The notes under the pieces are model-generated. The model made no database searches. It saw only the letters and a list, made by a program, of their open reading frames with translations, and was not told where the DNA came from. The position numbers and the translations under genes are program-made. 64,000 nucleotides of DNA from MPNP01 sp965116235 (GTDB taxonomy: Bacteria > Pseudomonadota > Alphaproteobacteria > Rhodobacterales > Rhodobacteraceae): positions 1,798,001 to 1,862,000 of the forward strand of contig OZ220496.1 in NCBI GenBank assembly GCA_965116235.1, read 5' to 3'. Of the stretch, positions 54,579 to 63,696 are shown piece by piece (positions within the stretch are counted from its first letter, which is position 1; each line of letters begins with the position of its first letter).

Positions 54579-54777
54579 GACGGTCCGCAGCAAATTTTCC
54601 TTAGGCTTGCAATTAACCCCAGAAACATAAACACAGGAGTCGAAAAAATCCAGCCTCAATTTGAGCCCATTAGGCGGAAGGATTTCAGAAACGACATGTC
54701 AACCGGATCGACAAGCCGACTTTCAGCCTGTTCCGGAATGACGGAACTGCGTGCCGCCCTGACAGGCAGTCGCGCCA

Positions 54778-55416
54778 TCACGCACGGGTCTTTTGCCGGG
54801 CGGTGGCTTGACCATGTCTTTCTAAGAGCACATGACATACATCGTCAAGGCTAAGGCCGCGACTCTCAAGGAGCACCAAAATGTGGAAGATCAGGTCCGC
54901 GGATTCGTCAAGGATTTCTGTCCTGTCTTGCTTGACGCTGGCCAGAGCGAGTTCCAGACCCTCTTCACCGACTTTTTGGGCCAGTCTGTACGGACCACTT
55001 TCAAAAAGTTGTGTTGTGTAGCTGTCTTGAGGACGGTCGCTGTTACGCTGCTTGACGAGGTCCTTCAAGCGTTCCAGAAACAAAAGCGGCAATCCGGGAG
55101 CATCATTGAAACAGGTTTCGGTGCCAGTGTGGCACACTGGCCCCTGAGGATCGGCCTTGACCAGAAGCGTATCTCTGTCGCAGTCGATTGCAATCGATAC
55201 AAGGTTCAGATAGTTCCCCGAGCTCTCCCCTTTCACCCAGAGTGTTTGCCGGGATCGAGAATAGAACGTCACCCTTCTGGACTGAATGGTTCTGTGCAGG
55301 GCTTCCTGATTCATGAAGCCCAGCATCAGAATCCGCAGATTGACAGCATCCTGAATGATTGCCGGAACAAGACCGGCTGCCTTTTCCCAGTCAATTTCAT
55401 TGACGTTTATGGACAT
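54778..55416 (-). CDS. hisIE: Fused HisI-HisE (steps 2 and 3 of histidine synthesis)
   Basis: About 212 residues. The first half is phosphoribosyl-AMP cyclohydrolase: A-V-N-L-R-I-L-M-L-G-F-M-N, T-L-W-V-K-G-E-S-S-G-N, and metal site D-C-D-R-D and V-C-H-T-G. The second half (from about 112) is phosphoribosyl-ATP pyrophosphatase: S-Y-T-T-Q-L-F, Q-K-V-G-E-E-G-L-E and E-S-A-D-L-I-F-H. A GTG at 55434 is an alternative start. It is separated from hisF by 197 bases. Confidence 0.93.
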   Translation of the reverse strand: MSINVNEIDWEKAAGLVPAIIQDAVNLRILMLGFMNQEALHRTIQSRRVTFYSRSRQTLWVKGESSGNYLNLVSIAIDCDRDTLLVKADPQGPVCHTGTETCFNDAPGLPLLFLERLKDLVKQRNSDRPQDSYTTQLFESGPYRLAQKVGEEGLELALASVKQDRTEILDESADLIFHILVLLESRGLSLDDVCHVLLERHGQATARQKTRA

Positions 55417-55613
55417 GGTTGTACGTTCTATCACCTTGTCAGCCTCCTACGCATCTCAGGAATCGCCACGGGGTTAAGATCACTAAGCCCACTTTGATGC
55501 AAATATTGATACCATGATGTTGAAAAGCCCCTGCGAACGCATGGGCGAGGGATACGCTGCACATTTCGGTCCGAAAGAATTCGCCGATCTTCTTGCGGTA
55601 TGCCATAGCTGTT

Positions 55614-56384
55614 TCACTGCAGTCGCATAGGCAGGTTTCGGGACGCCAAGGATTGCTTGAGATTGCCGATGTGCAACTGCCGCGTATGAAAGACGGAGGC
55701 AGCCAACGCACCATCAACCCCAGCCATCTCAAACACTGCGGCAAAATGCTCTTCGTTGCCCGCTCCCCCGGACGCTATGATCGGGATTGTGACGGACCGC
55801 CGGATTTTTTGGAGCTGGGAGATGTCGTAGCCTTTTCGAACACCATCCTGATTCATGCAGTTGAGAACAATTTCACCGGCTCCCAACCCTTGAACCTGTT
55901 GCGCCCAATCCATGGTGTCGTGCGATGTTTTGCGGGTTTTTGCTGCATCCCCGGTGTATTGATGCACGATGAAATATTCGTTTTCACGAAAGCTGTCGAT
56001 GCCGACGACAACGCACTGGGTTCCAAAGGCCTGCGCCAGCTCAGAAACGAATTCGGGCCTCTCGATGGCGGGTGAATTGATCGATATCTTGTCGGCTCCG
56101 TCATGCAGAACTTTTTCGGCATCCTCAACGGACCGTATGCCTCCCGCCACACAGAACGGTATGTTGATGACCCGCGCCACTTTTCGTACCCAGGCCTTGT
56201 CAACCACTCGGCCATCACTGCTGGCCGTAATGTCGTAGAAAACCAGCTCATCGGCACCTTCGTCGGCATAGCGCTGGGCATGCTCCAGTATATCACCCAT
56301 ATCCTTGTGATTTCTGAATTGAACGCCCTTGACAACGCGGTCGTTCTTGACATCCAGACACGGGATGATGCGCTTGGTCAACAT
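55614..56384 (-). CDS. hisF: Imidazole glycerol phosphate synthase, cyclase subunit
   Basis: 256 residues, a TIM barrel. It has R-I-I-P-C-L-D-V-K-N-D-R-V-V-K-G-V at the start with the catalytic Asp, V-V-V-G-I-D, and I-A-S-G-G-A-G-N. It converts PRFAR plus ammonia from HisH to IGP and AICAR. Its ATG lies inside the hisA end, overlapping by seven bases. Confidence 0.95.
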   Translation of the reverse strand: MLTKRIIPCLDVKNDRVVKGVQFRNHKDMGDILEHAQRYADEGADELVFYDITASSDGRVVDKAWVRKVARVINIPFCVAGGIRSVEDAEKVLHDGADKISINSPAIERPEFVSELAQAFGTQCVVVGIDSFRENEYFIVHQYTGDAAKTRKTSHDTMDWAQQVQGLGAGEIVLNCMNQDGVRKGYDISQLQKIRRSVTIPIIASGGAGNEEHFAAVFEMAGVDGALAASVFHTRQLHIGNLKQSLASRNLPMRLQ

Positions 56385-57100
56385 GCAGCCTCCAAGGCTT
56401 GCTCAAGGGTGAAGACCCCTTCGTGCAGAGCTTTCCCGACAATGACGCCAGCCGTCTGCAATGCTCGCAGGTCGTCAAGGGATTGCACTCCTCCCGAAGC
56501 CTGCAGCGCAATGTCTGGAAATAAATGTTGCACGTGGCGGTAGAGGTCGCGATTGCAACCCTGCAAGGTTCCATCGCGTGAAATGTCCGTACACAGAACG
56601 TGCCGTAGCCCGGCCAGCCGAAAGTCGGCGATGAATGATTCCAGGGTCATGGGGCTGAGTTTCTGCCATCCCGATACGGCTATGACATATTCATCGTCAT
56701 GCCGGCGCACATCGGCGGCCAGGCAAATCCTCTCGGATCCGCATTCGGCTATCATTCCCTTGACTCGATCCGGCTCTTGAATGGCCAGAGAACCAATGAC
56801 GACCCGGCTCGATCCGGCCGCCAGAAGGCGGGTGACATCGTCGTGTGTTCGTATGCCTCCCCCAGTCTGAACCTTGAGTGTGCTGGTCTGGATAATCTCA
56901 TCGATGATGGAGATTTGTCGCTTTACGGGATCTCGCACTCCGTCCAGATCGATCAGATGCAGCCATTCGGTGCCCTGATGGCTGAATTGTCGAGCGACAT
57001 CAACGGGAGAGCTGTCATATATCGACAGGCGCTTGAAGTCGCCTTTGAGCAGGCGTACGCACTGTCCATTCATCACGTCAAGGGCTGGATATACGATCAT
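56378..57100 (-). CDS. hisA: ProFAR isomerase HisA
   Basis: 240 residues from the ATG at 57100. M-I-V-Y-P-A-L-D-V has the catalytic Asp, with L-I-D-L-D-G-V, Q-T-G-G-G-I-R and C-T-D-I-S-R-D-G-T-L-Q-G. The longer upstream frame (to 57295) has no family support and overlaps hisH. The start overlaps the hisH stop as ATGA. Confidence 0.94.
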   Translation of the reverse strand: MIVYPALDVMNGQCVRLLKGDFKRLSIYDSSPVDVARQFSHQGTEWLHLIDLDGVRDPVKRQISIIDEIIQTSTLKVQTGGGIRTHDDVTRLLAAGSSRVVIGSLAIQEPDRVKGMIAECGSERICLAADVRRHDDEYVIAVSGWQKLSPMTLESFIADFRLAGLRHVLCTDISRDGTLQGCNRDLYRHVQHLFPDIALQASGGVQSLDDLRALQTAGVIVGKALHEGVFTLEQALEAAC

Positions 57101-57690
57101 GTGGGCATGTTCAGAAAGTTTTTTAAAATCTGTGCTCCGGCTGAGCCAGAGCGTTCCGGATGAAACTGACATCCCATGAAGTTGTTTCGGGCAACAATGG
57201 CCGAAAAGGTGTCTCCGTGCGAGCAGGTGCCGATCGTGTAAGCGCAGGCGGGAGCAAAGTAGCTGTGAGCAAAATAGAAGTGACTCCCCTGGCAAACCTC
57301 CTTCAGCAGGACATGGTCGCAGCAGAAATCAACACGGTTCCATCCTATGTGCGGGATCGTTTTCTCCGGCTCGGGCGTAAAGTGTCTGACGCGTTCCGGG
57401 ATGACATTGAGCAAATGGCAGGCCCCCTCCTCGGAAGCGGCAAATAGGAGTTGCATGCCGACACAGATACCCAGCACCGGTTGGGTAAGGGATGCAATGC
57501 ACTTGGTCAACCGGTTTTCCTGCAGCTGTCTCATCGCTGCACCGGCGGCCCCGACTCCAGGGAGAATGACCCGGTCCGCTTGCCGAACGATCTGGGGATC
57601 GGATGTCAGGATTGCTTCGGCGTCAAGCCTTTTCAGGGCAAACTGGACTGAGGCGATGTTCGCTCCACAGCAGTCGATGACGGCAATCAT
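57097..57690 (-). CDS. hisH: Imidazole glycerol phosphate synthase, glutaminase subunit
   Basis: 197 residues, class I glutamine amidotransferase. The nucleophile is in G-I-C-V-G-M-Q-L-L, with His and Glu in Q-F-H-P-E-R-S-G. It supplies ammonia to HisF. It overlaps hisCB and hisA by four bases each. Confidence 0.95.
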   Translation of the reverse strand: MIAVIDCCGANIASVQFALKRLDAEAILTSDPQIVRQADRVILPGVGAAGAAMRQLQENRLTKCIASLTQPVLGICVGMQLLFAASEEGACHLLNVIPERVRHFTPEPEKTIPHIGWNRVDFCCDHVLLKEVCQGSHFYFAHSYFAPACAYTIGTCSHGDTFSAIVARNNFMGCQFHPERSGSAGAQILKNFLNMPT

Positions 57691-59360
57691 AAGATCCCCT
57701 TGGTGCTGGGGATATCCTGACCCTCTTGGCGGATGGCCTGGCGCAGGGCTCGCCCCAAACCCTTGAAACAGGCTTCCACCATGTGATGGGTGTTTTGTCC
57801 CGATACCGCCACATGGAGCGTCGCCTGAAGGTTTTCCGCCAGGGATCGAAACACGTGTTCTACCATGTCGATGGGCAGCGGGTGATTCGTGGTGCCGACA
57901 TAGGCATCCGGAAACGTGCCCTCAAAACGAAGATATGATCGTCCGCCAATATCCAGAGCCACCGTGGCCTGTGCTTCATCCATGGGCAGCACAACTTCAT
58001 GTGAGCCATATCGGCCGATGCCGATTTTGGTCCCGAGCGCCCGGCGCAAGGCTTCGCCAAGGGCAATGGCACAGTCCTCAAGTGAATGATGGGCCTCGAC
58101 ATCCAGATCACCCTGACATTCGAGCTCAAGGGCAAAACCCCCATGCCGCGCAACCTGCTCAAGCATGTGATCGAGAAAGGGAAGGCCGGATTCGATCAGG
58201 ACAGGTGATGTACGATCAAGGTCAACACGAACAGCAATGCTCGTTTCGCTTGTCGTCCGCGTGCCCGTAGCCTGACGCTCGCTGGACTGGCTTGCCGGCT
58301 TGTCCCCATTCAGAGTCGCCACGAGGCAATCCATTTCATGGCGGCTTCCTATTGCGATGCGAATGCAGTTTGCCAGTCCAGGCTGATGCGACTGATCCCG
58401 AACAACGATGTGCGCACCCTTGCATCTGGCGACAAATGCCCGGGCATCATGGACTCTGATGAGAACGAAGTTCGTCTGGGACGGCAGAACCTCATCAACC
58501 TCATGCAAGGTTTCAAGCTGGGGGATGAAGTCGCGTTTGATTTCTTGAAGCTCCCTCCGCTTTTTGGCCAGGCGCTCAAGATTGGTCGGGTTCAGGATAC
58601 GAACTGCCGCCTCGACCACAGGCACCGGGACAGGGTAGGGCGGGAGAAGCTTGAGCAGCAGTTCAATAACCTCGGACCGCCCCAATGCCGTACCGCATCG
58701 CAGGCCGGCCGCAGCATGGGACTTTGACAGGGTTCTGATGACTACAAGGTTGGGGTGGCTTTCAATGCGGCTGATCATGCTTTCGCAATCAGTGAATTCG
58801 ACGTAGGTCTCGTCAACGACCACCAAAGCCGTGTCTTCGAATTTTCGGCATAATTGAATGATGTCATCAATCCGCATGACATTTGCCGTTGGATTGTTGG
58901 GGGAGCAGACAAAAACGATTTTGGTGTTGGCATCAGCCGATTCGGCGATGCCATTCAAGTCCAGCTGGAAGTCAGTCGTCAAGTCAGCCCGTCTGGTTTC
59001 GATGCCATGTAGAGTGGCTGAGTGCTCATACATGCCAAAGGTTGGAGGACATATGATGATATTGTCGTCATACGGCAGGCAGAATGCCCGTATGAGCACA
59101 TCAATGACCTCATCGGCCCCCCGCGCGACCATCAAGTTCCGGGATGAGACATCATACAGTCGGCAAAGTGCGTTGATCAATGATTCGGGCTGCTGCTGGG
59201 GGTATCGTGACAGTCCTTCGCACCCGACCAAGGGTTCATAGGGACATTCGTTGGCATCAAGATAGATTGTTTGCTCGGTCTTGGCGTGCAGTTTCCGTGC
59301 CGAGGAATAGCCACGCATGGCGACGAGGTCGGGTCGAGCCCGGGACAGAATTGACATCAT
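57687..59360 (-). CDS. hisCB: HisC-HisB fusion: aminotransferase plus IGP dehydratase
   Basis: 557 residues. Residues 1-350 are histidinol-phosphate aminotransferase: Y-L-D-A-N-E-C-P, S-P-N-N-P-T-A-N, D-E-T-Y-V-E-F and PLP Lys 213 in T-L-S-K-S-H. Residues 370-557 are imidazoleglycerol-phosphate dehydratase, with the metal motifs F-L-D-H-M-L, E-A-H-H-S-L-E-D and N-T-H-H-M-V-E-A. A Ser/Thr/Gln-rich linker (about 352-372) joins them. Steps 6 and 7 of the pathway thus sit on one chain. Fusions of IGP dehydratase to histidinol phosphatase are well known; this partner is not the usual one. The ends overlap hisN and hisH by ATGA. Confidence 0.93.
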   Translation of the reverse strand: MMSILSRARPDLVAMRGYSSARKLHAKTEQTIYLDANECPYEPLVGCEGLSRYPQQQPESLINALCRLYDVSSRNLMVARGADEVIDVLIRAFCLPYDDNIIICPPTFGMYEHSATLHGIETRRADLTTDFQLDLNGIAESADANTKIVFVCSPNNPTANVMRIDDIIQLCRKFEDTALVVVDETYVEFTDCESMISRIESHPNLVVIRTLSKSHAAAGLRCGTALGRSEVIELLLKLLPPYPVPVPVVEAAVRILNPTNLERLAKKRRELQEIKRDFIPQLETLHEVDEVLPSQTNFVLIRVHDARAFVARCKGAHIVVRDQSHQPGLANCIRIAIGSRHEMDCLVATLNGDKPASQSSERQATGTRTTSETSIAVRVDLDRTSPVLIESGLPFLDHMLEQVARHGGFALELECQGDLDVEAHHSLEDCAIALGEALRRALGTKIGIGRYGSHEVVLPMDEAQATVALDIGGRSYLRFEGTFPDAYVGTTNHPLPIDMVEHVFRSLAENLQATLHVAVSGQNTHHMVEACFKGLGRALRQAIRQEGQDIPSTKGIL

Positions 59361-60166
59361 TCCAACCTGTTTTGCTCGAAGCAGTTCAGAATGTCATCGA
59401 CCAGCCGGGGATGGCCGGCAGCGACAACGCTATATCGGCCTGAAAAGGCATCGTCATGGTCAAACCTCCTGTTCGCGTAATCGTTCCCGTCAAGATCGAC
59501 GACCACAAGCCCGGCATCAAGCATGATCGGAAGCAGGGGAACGAGATCATGTGCTTTCAGGTTGTTTTCAATCACGGCATCGATCGTGCCATCCACGACA
59601 CCGGTAAAACCGATGCAATTCAGGTGGGTGCGGATGGCCATGGCCGTGCCCTGAACCGCCCTGATTCCACGCTGCAAATCAGCCGTCTCAAACATTCCGT
59701 CAGGATTGGTACAAGCCACGACGCTTCTGTCCAGCCGGTCGGTCCGAGTCGCCGCACCCCGCGAATCGGAAAACCAATGTGTCCGATTGATCGGGTCACT
59801 GACAGCTCCCAGTACGGCTCTCCCCTTGTAAATCAGTCCAATCAGGGATCCAAAGCCGCCGGAAATTTTGGCCAGAAATTCCCTTGTTCCATCCAGCGGA
59901 TCAAGCACCCAGATCCAGTCGGCATGCGGATTCATGGCTCCAAATTCTTCGCCTTGGACGCCATGGTCTGGATATGTGGAAGAAATCAGGGTTCGCAAGG
60001 CTTCTTCGGTCGCACGGTCAGCGACGGTTGCCGGCGTGTTGTCCGATTTGGTCTGAATGCCAATGTCAGTACCTTCGCAATAGGCTTGAAAAGTATTCTG
60101 CAGGATATCGTCTGCTTTAGGCACTAGCCTGTCTCGCGTGAATGTCAGCAAAGCGTGCCGGTTCAT
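59357..60166 (-). CDS. hisN: Histidinol-phosphatase of the inositol-monophosphatase family
   Basis: 269 residues from the ATG at 60166. Metal motifs are G-E-E-F-G, W-V-L-D-P-L-D-G-T-R-E-F and a late V-V-D-L-D-G-N-D-Y region. The operon context supports HisN (step 8) rather than inositol phosphatase. An upstream frame to 60274 overlaps the small ORF and was not used. Confidence 0.9.
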   Translation of the reverse strand: MNRHALLTFTRDRLVPKADDILQNTFQAYCEGTDIGIQTKSDNTPATVADRATEEALRTLISSTYPDHGVQGEEFGAMNPHADWIWVLDPLDGTREFLAKISGGFGSLIGLIYKGRAVLGAVSDPINRTHWFSDSRGAATRTDRLDRSVVACTNPDGMFETADLQRGIRAVQGTAMAIRTHLNCIGFTGVVDGTIDAVIENNLKAHDLVPLLPIMLDAGLVVVDLDGNDYANRRFDHDDAFSGRYSVVAAGHPRLVDDILNCFEQNRLE

Positions 60167-60312
60167 GACCGCTTCTTTCCCAATGCGTCCGTCATCAGCT
60201 GTCGGAGTTGTTGGGCTTTTTCGGGACTTTTCAGCACCGGGCGAGCGAGTACCTGAAGTCGCAACAAAGGGCACAACGAGTTGGTCAAGCCAAGCTGTAC
60301 GGGATCGTGCAT
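60163..60312 (-). CDS. 49-residue small ORF between hisG and hisN
   Basis: ATG 60312 lies seven bases after the hisG stop, and its TGA overlaps the hisN ATG (ATGA). The peptide has a Leu-rich first half (L-C-P-L-L-R-L-Q-V-L-A-R-P-V-L) and a charged helical second half (E-K-A-Q-Q-L-R-Q-L). The tight fit between two coupled genes favours a real gene. Family and function unknown. Confidence 0.55.
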   Translation of the reverse strand: MHDPVQLGLTNSLCPLLRLQVLARPVLKSPEKAQQLRQLMTDALGKKRS

Positions 60313-60319
60313 CTGTTCT

Positions 60320-61213
60320 TCAGTCTAGCATTTTCTCGATCGGCAGAACCAGAATTGAACTGGCTCCTCGAGCCTTCAGATCTTCCATGGTACACCAGAA
60401 TATGCCTTCGTCGCATACGGCGTGCACGGCAACAAGGTCGTCCCGACCTTGGAGGGTGATGACAGTGGGTGATTCGCTTCCGGGCAAAATGGATTTGATG
60501 TCATCCAGTCTTTCAACCGGGCAGTGGAGGGTTACATACTTTCGGGTTTTGGCGGCTTGCACGCCCCTCAGTCGCAACATGAAACGTTCCAGTAGTTCTT
60601 CCTGTATCGGATTGCTGACATTGTTGCGAATCAGCACGGACTGGCTCTCAAGGACAATTGCAACCTCCTTGAGCCCATTGGCGGCAAGAGTTGTACCGGT
60701 TGAAACCAGATCGCAGATGGCATCCGCCATTCCAAGCCGTGGAGCCACTTCAACGCCACCTTGCATCAAGACGATGTTGCACTTGATCTTGAATGTTTCA
60801 AGAAACTGGGCCAGCAAGCCCTGATACGATGTAGCAATCTGTTTGCCGCGCAGATCCGGCAAGCCCTGATAATTCCAGGCACTGGGAACGGCAATGGACA
60901 GACGACACCGCCCGAAGCCCAATTCGAGGAGTGTCTGTATGTCTTTGAACTGCGGGCTTGACGTGCGAACCTGTTCATCCAGCAGCACATTCTGACCGAT
61001 GATACCGATGTGACAGGCATTCGTGGCCACAAAAGTCGGAATATCGTTGTCCCGAACGAAAAACACGTCAAGGGGAAAATTCTGAGCCGTGCAGAACAGC
61101 TGATCCTTGCTTTTCAGCAGGTCGATGCCACACCTTTCCAGCAAGGCTCGAGATTCATCGGCCAGTCGTCCCGATTTCTGAATCGCCAGTTTCAGCCGTT
61201 CTTCCTTAATCAT
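60320..61213 (-). CDS. hisG: ATP phosphoribosyltransferase, long form
   Basis: 297 residues, the long HisG type with a C-terminal ACT-like regulatory domain (about 225-297), so no HisZ is needed. Motifs are L-A-I-Q-K-S-G-R-L, G-G-V-E-V-A-P-R-L-G-M-A-D-A-I and the phosphate loop D-L-V-S-T-G-T-T-L. This is step 1 and the feedback-controlled entry of histidine synthesis. It heads the operon hisG-orf49-hisN-hisCB-hisH-hisA-hisF-hisIE. hisD is not in the window. Confidence 0.94.
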   Translation of the reverse strand: MIKEERLKLAIQKSGRLADESRALLERCGIDLLKSKDQLFCTAQNFPLDVFFVRDNDIPTFVATNACHIGIIGQNVLLDEQVRTSSPQFKDIQTLLELGFGRCRLSIAVPSAWNYQGLPDLRGKQIATSYQGLLAQFLETFKIKCNIVLMQGGVEVAPRLGMADAICDLVSTGTTLAANGLKEVAIVLESQSVLIRNNVSNPIQEELLERFMLRLRGVQAAKTRKYVTLHCPVERLDDIKSILPGSESPTVITLQGRDDLVAVHAVCDEGIFWCTMEDLKARGASSILVLPIEKMLD

Positions 61214-61421
61214 GGCCGGCTTGATTGCGTCGGAACGGGTAACGGGACCGTGATGTCATTATCCAGTCATGAGCCGAATGCGGCGGCGAGAGGGCGCCAA
61301 GCCGAAATTTGGCGGACGCATTCCGACTGATCGCACGGGAAGCTGGAAGCATCATTGATGATGAGACCAGTCAAGAAATCATTTCCCTCATGTATTGAAC
61401 CGTGTCCTGTTCGCTTGCGTC

Positions 61422-62456
61422 CTACGTTGGGACCAAAGCCCAATAGTTAAGGTCAAGCAGCAGATTTTCATCGTATTTTCCCGAGACGTCATACTTTTTG
61501 CCCGCCGCACTCTTCGTGATGAAGGTTCTCAATTTGAGGGCTCCAATTCGATTTTGGTGAAAGTCATGGGTATCCTCGACTTCCGACCAGGCCCTGATCG
61601 TATCGCCGGCAAAGCATGGATTGACATGTACGCCACCATTCAGACCGGTGATGATCTGGGCATTGGCCAGACCATTGAAACTCAGGGCTCTGGCCATCGA
61701 GATCATGTGCCCGCCATAGATCAGGCGCCGCCCATCGCTCCTCACCGTCGTGTCAAAGTGAACCTTGGCGGTATTCTGCCAAAGACGCGTTGCCAATATG
61801 TGCTCGGCTTCTTCAATCGTGATTCCATCACCGTGATCAATAACTTCTCCGGGTTCGTAGTCATGCAGGCGAAACGGCTCTCCAGCCCAGTCAAAACGGT
61901 AGTTGGAGAAGTCCAGGCCCTTGGGGAGAATCAGCGATTCCGGCTTGATGCTTGAAGCCAGTTCCGGCACGACCGTTTCGGGAGACGGCGACTTGAAGCT
62001 CTTTTTGCGAATCATGACCCAACGAACATAATCAAGAACGCGTTGTTCGTTCTGGTTGAAGCCGCTGGTCTTGACCCAAACGATTCCGGTTTTGCCATTG
62101 GAATTTTCCTTCAGGCCGATAACTTCGGATTCGGCATAAATCGTATCACCGCCATACACCGGATGTTGGAAGCGGCCTTGGGCATAGCCCAGGTTTGCCA
62201 CCGCGTTCAGCGAGATATCGGAGACGGTTTTGCCAAAGACCACATGAAAGACAACCAGATCGGGGACAGGTGATTCTTCTAGCCCACACTGTCGGGCGAA
62301 TTCATCCGAAGAATACAGCGCGTGTCGAGATGGGTAGAGGGCTGTGTAAAAGGCGCGTTCACCGGCCGTAATGGTTCGTGGCGTGGCGTGGTGGATGACC
62401 TGTCCAATCCTGAAGTCTTCAAGATACTGGCCCTTGTTGAATTTGTTTGATTGCAT
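61422..62456 (-). CDS. mch: Mesaconyl-CoA hydratase (double MaoC-like)
   Basis: 344 residues with two hotdog MaoC-like halves. Distinctive pieces are Y-L-E-D-F-R-I-G-Q, R-T-I-T-A-G-E-R-A-F-Y and V-F-H-V-V-F-G-K-T-V in the first half, and H-F-D-T-T-V-R-S-D-G-R-R-L-I-Y-G-G-H in the second. These match the mesaconyl-CoA hydratase of the ethylmalonyl-CoA pathway, which forms beta-methylmalyl-CoA. The gene is divergent from malyl-CoA lyase, which acts next in the pathway. Confidence 0.88.
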   Translation of the reverse strand: MQSNKFNKGQYLEDFRIGQVIHHATPRTITAGERAFYTALYPSRHALYSSDEFARQCGLEESPVPDLVVFHVVFGKTVSDISLNAVANLGYAQGRFQHPVYGGDTIYAESEVIGLKENSNGKTGIVWVKTSGFNQNEQRVLDYVRWVMIRKKSFKSPSPETVVPELASSIKPESLILPKGLDFSNYRFDWAGEPFRLHDYEPGEVIDHGDGITIEEAEHILATRLWQNTAKVHFDTTVRSDGRRLIYGGHMISMARALSFNGLANAQIITGLNGGVHVNPCFAGDTIRAWSEVEDTHDFHQNRIGALKLRTFITKSAAGKKYDVSGKYDENLLLDLNYWALVPT

Positions 62457-62665
62457 TGATCCTGTTTATTCGCCGTCTGATTGTTTCCTCATGTCCGGCT
62501 GTAAGGCCAGAGTTCGACGTGAGACGCCGTTTTTCCAAATAAAAAGTCATTCAAGACGGTGAAGTCAATTGAAAGTCATTGCAAAAGGCAAATATGTTCA
62601 CGCAATGTCAGGGTCGATTATTGGGTCTGACATCACGCAATTGAAAGATGAATGGAGCGGATAGA

Positions 62666-63646
62666 ATGAGCTTCTTGCCAGTACCCGACACGGTTTCGCG
62701 CATGAATCGCAGCGAACTGGCCGTGCCAGGCAGCCAACCGAATTTTTTTGAAAAATCCCTCAGGTCGCAAGCGGATGTCATTTTTCTGGATCTGGAAGAT
62801 GCCGTGGCTCCCGACGAGAAGGATCAGGCGCGAAGAAACATCATCGAGGCGTTGAACGATCTGGACTGGAGCCAGAAGACGGTATCGGTCCGGATCAATG
62901 GGCTGGACACTCATTGGATGTATCGAGACGTTGTCGAAATCGTGGAGCAGGCCGGTCAGTTCATTGACCTGATCATGATTCCCAAGGTTGGATCAAGTGC
63001 AGATATATACGCTGTGGACATGCTGGTTACGCAAATCCAGATGGCCAAGGGGATGACGAACAGGATCGGCTTCGAGCTCATCATTGAAACCGCCATGGGC
63101 ATGCAAAATCTGGCCGAAATCGCGGCGGGTTCAAAGCGGAACGAAAGCCTTCATTTCGGTGTGGCCGATTATGCCGCCTCAACGGGAGCCCGGACAACGA
63201 ACATTGGTGGAGCCAATCCCAGCTACTATGTTCTGACCGATCCGACAGAGACCAGCGAACGTGCGACCCATTGGGGTGACATGTGGCACTATGCCTTGTC
63301 CAAAATAGTTGTTGTGGCCCGTGCAAATGGGTTGCGTCCCATCGATGGCCCTTTCGGTGACTTCTCCGATGCTGAAGGGTTCACGGCCGCCGCCTTGCGG
63401 GCTTCGGCCTTGGGGTGTGAAGGCAAATGGGCCATTCACCCAAGCCAGGTTGCCTTGGCCAATGAAGCGATGAACCCTACACCCAAGGAGATTGAAAAGG
63501 CCCGCCGAATCATTGACGCCATGCGGACGGCCGAGAGAGAAGGTCGAGGAGCGGCCGCACTGGATGGAAAGCTGATTGATTACGCTTCAATTCGACAGGC
63601 CCAGACCTTGTTGGGCAAGCTCGGAGAATCGCCCCAGTCAGGCTAA
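62666..63646 (+). CDS. mcl1: L-malyl-CoA / beta-methylmalyl-CoA lyase
   Basis: 326 residues, CitE-like TIM barrel. It has N-R-S-E-L-A-V-P-G-S near the N-terminus, F-L-D-L-E-D-A-V-A-P-D-E-K, E-L-I-I-E-T-A-M-G and G-K-W-A-I-H-P-S-Q. It splits beta-methylmalyl-CoA to glyoxylate and propionyl-CoA. The M-S-F-L-P start (62666) was chosen over ATG 62648. The divergent hydratase and the following mdh fit one metabolic unit. Confidence 0.92.
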   Translation: MSFLPVPDTVSRMNRSELAVPGSQPNFFEKSLRSQADVIFLDLEDAVAPDEKDQARRNIIEALNDLDWSQKTVSVRINGLDTHWMYRDVVEIVEQAGQFIDLIMIPKVGSSADIYAVDMLVTQIQMAKGMTNRIGFELIIETAMGMQNLAEIAAGSKRNESLHFGVADYAASTGARTTNIGGANPSYYVLTDPTETSERATHWGDMWHYALSKIVVVARANGLRPIDGPFGDFSDAEGFTAAALRASALGCEGKWAIHPSQVALANEAMNPTPKEIEKARRIIDAMRTAEREGRGAAALDGKLIDYASIRQAQTLLGKLGESPQSG

Positions 63647-63696
63647 TCGCAGGGTATCCATTGATACTCGACTGAACTGAAACTAGATTGGAGGGA

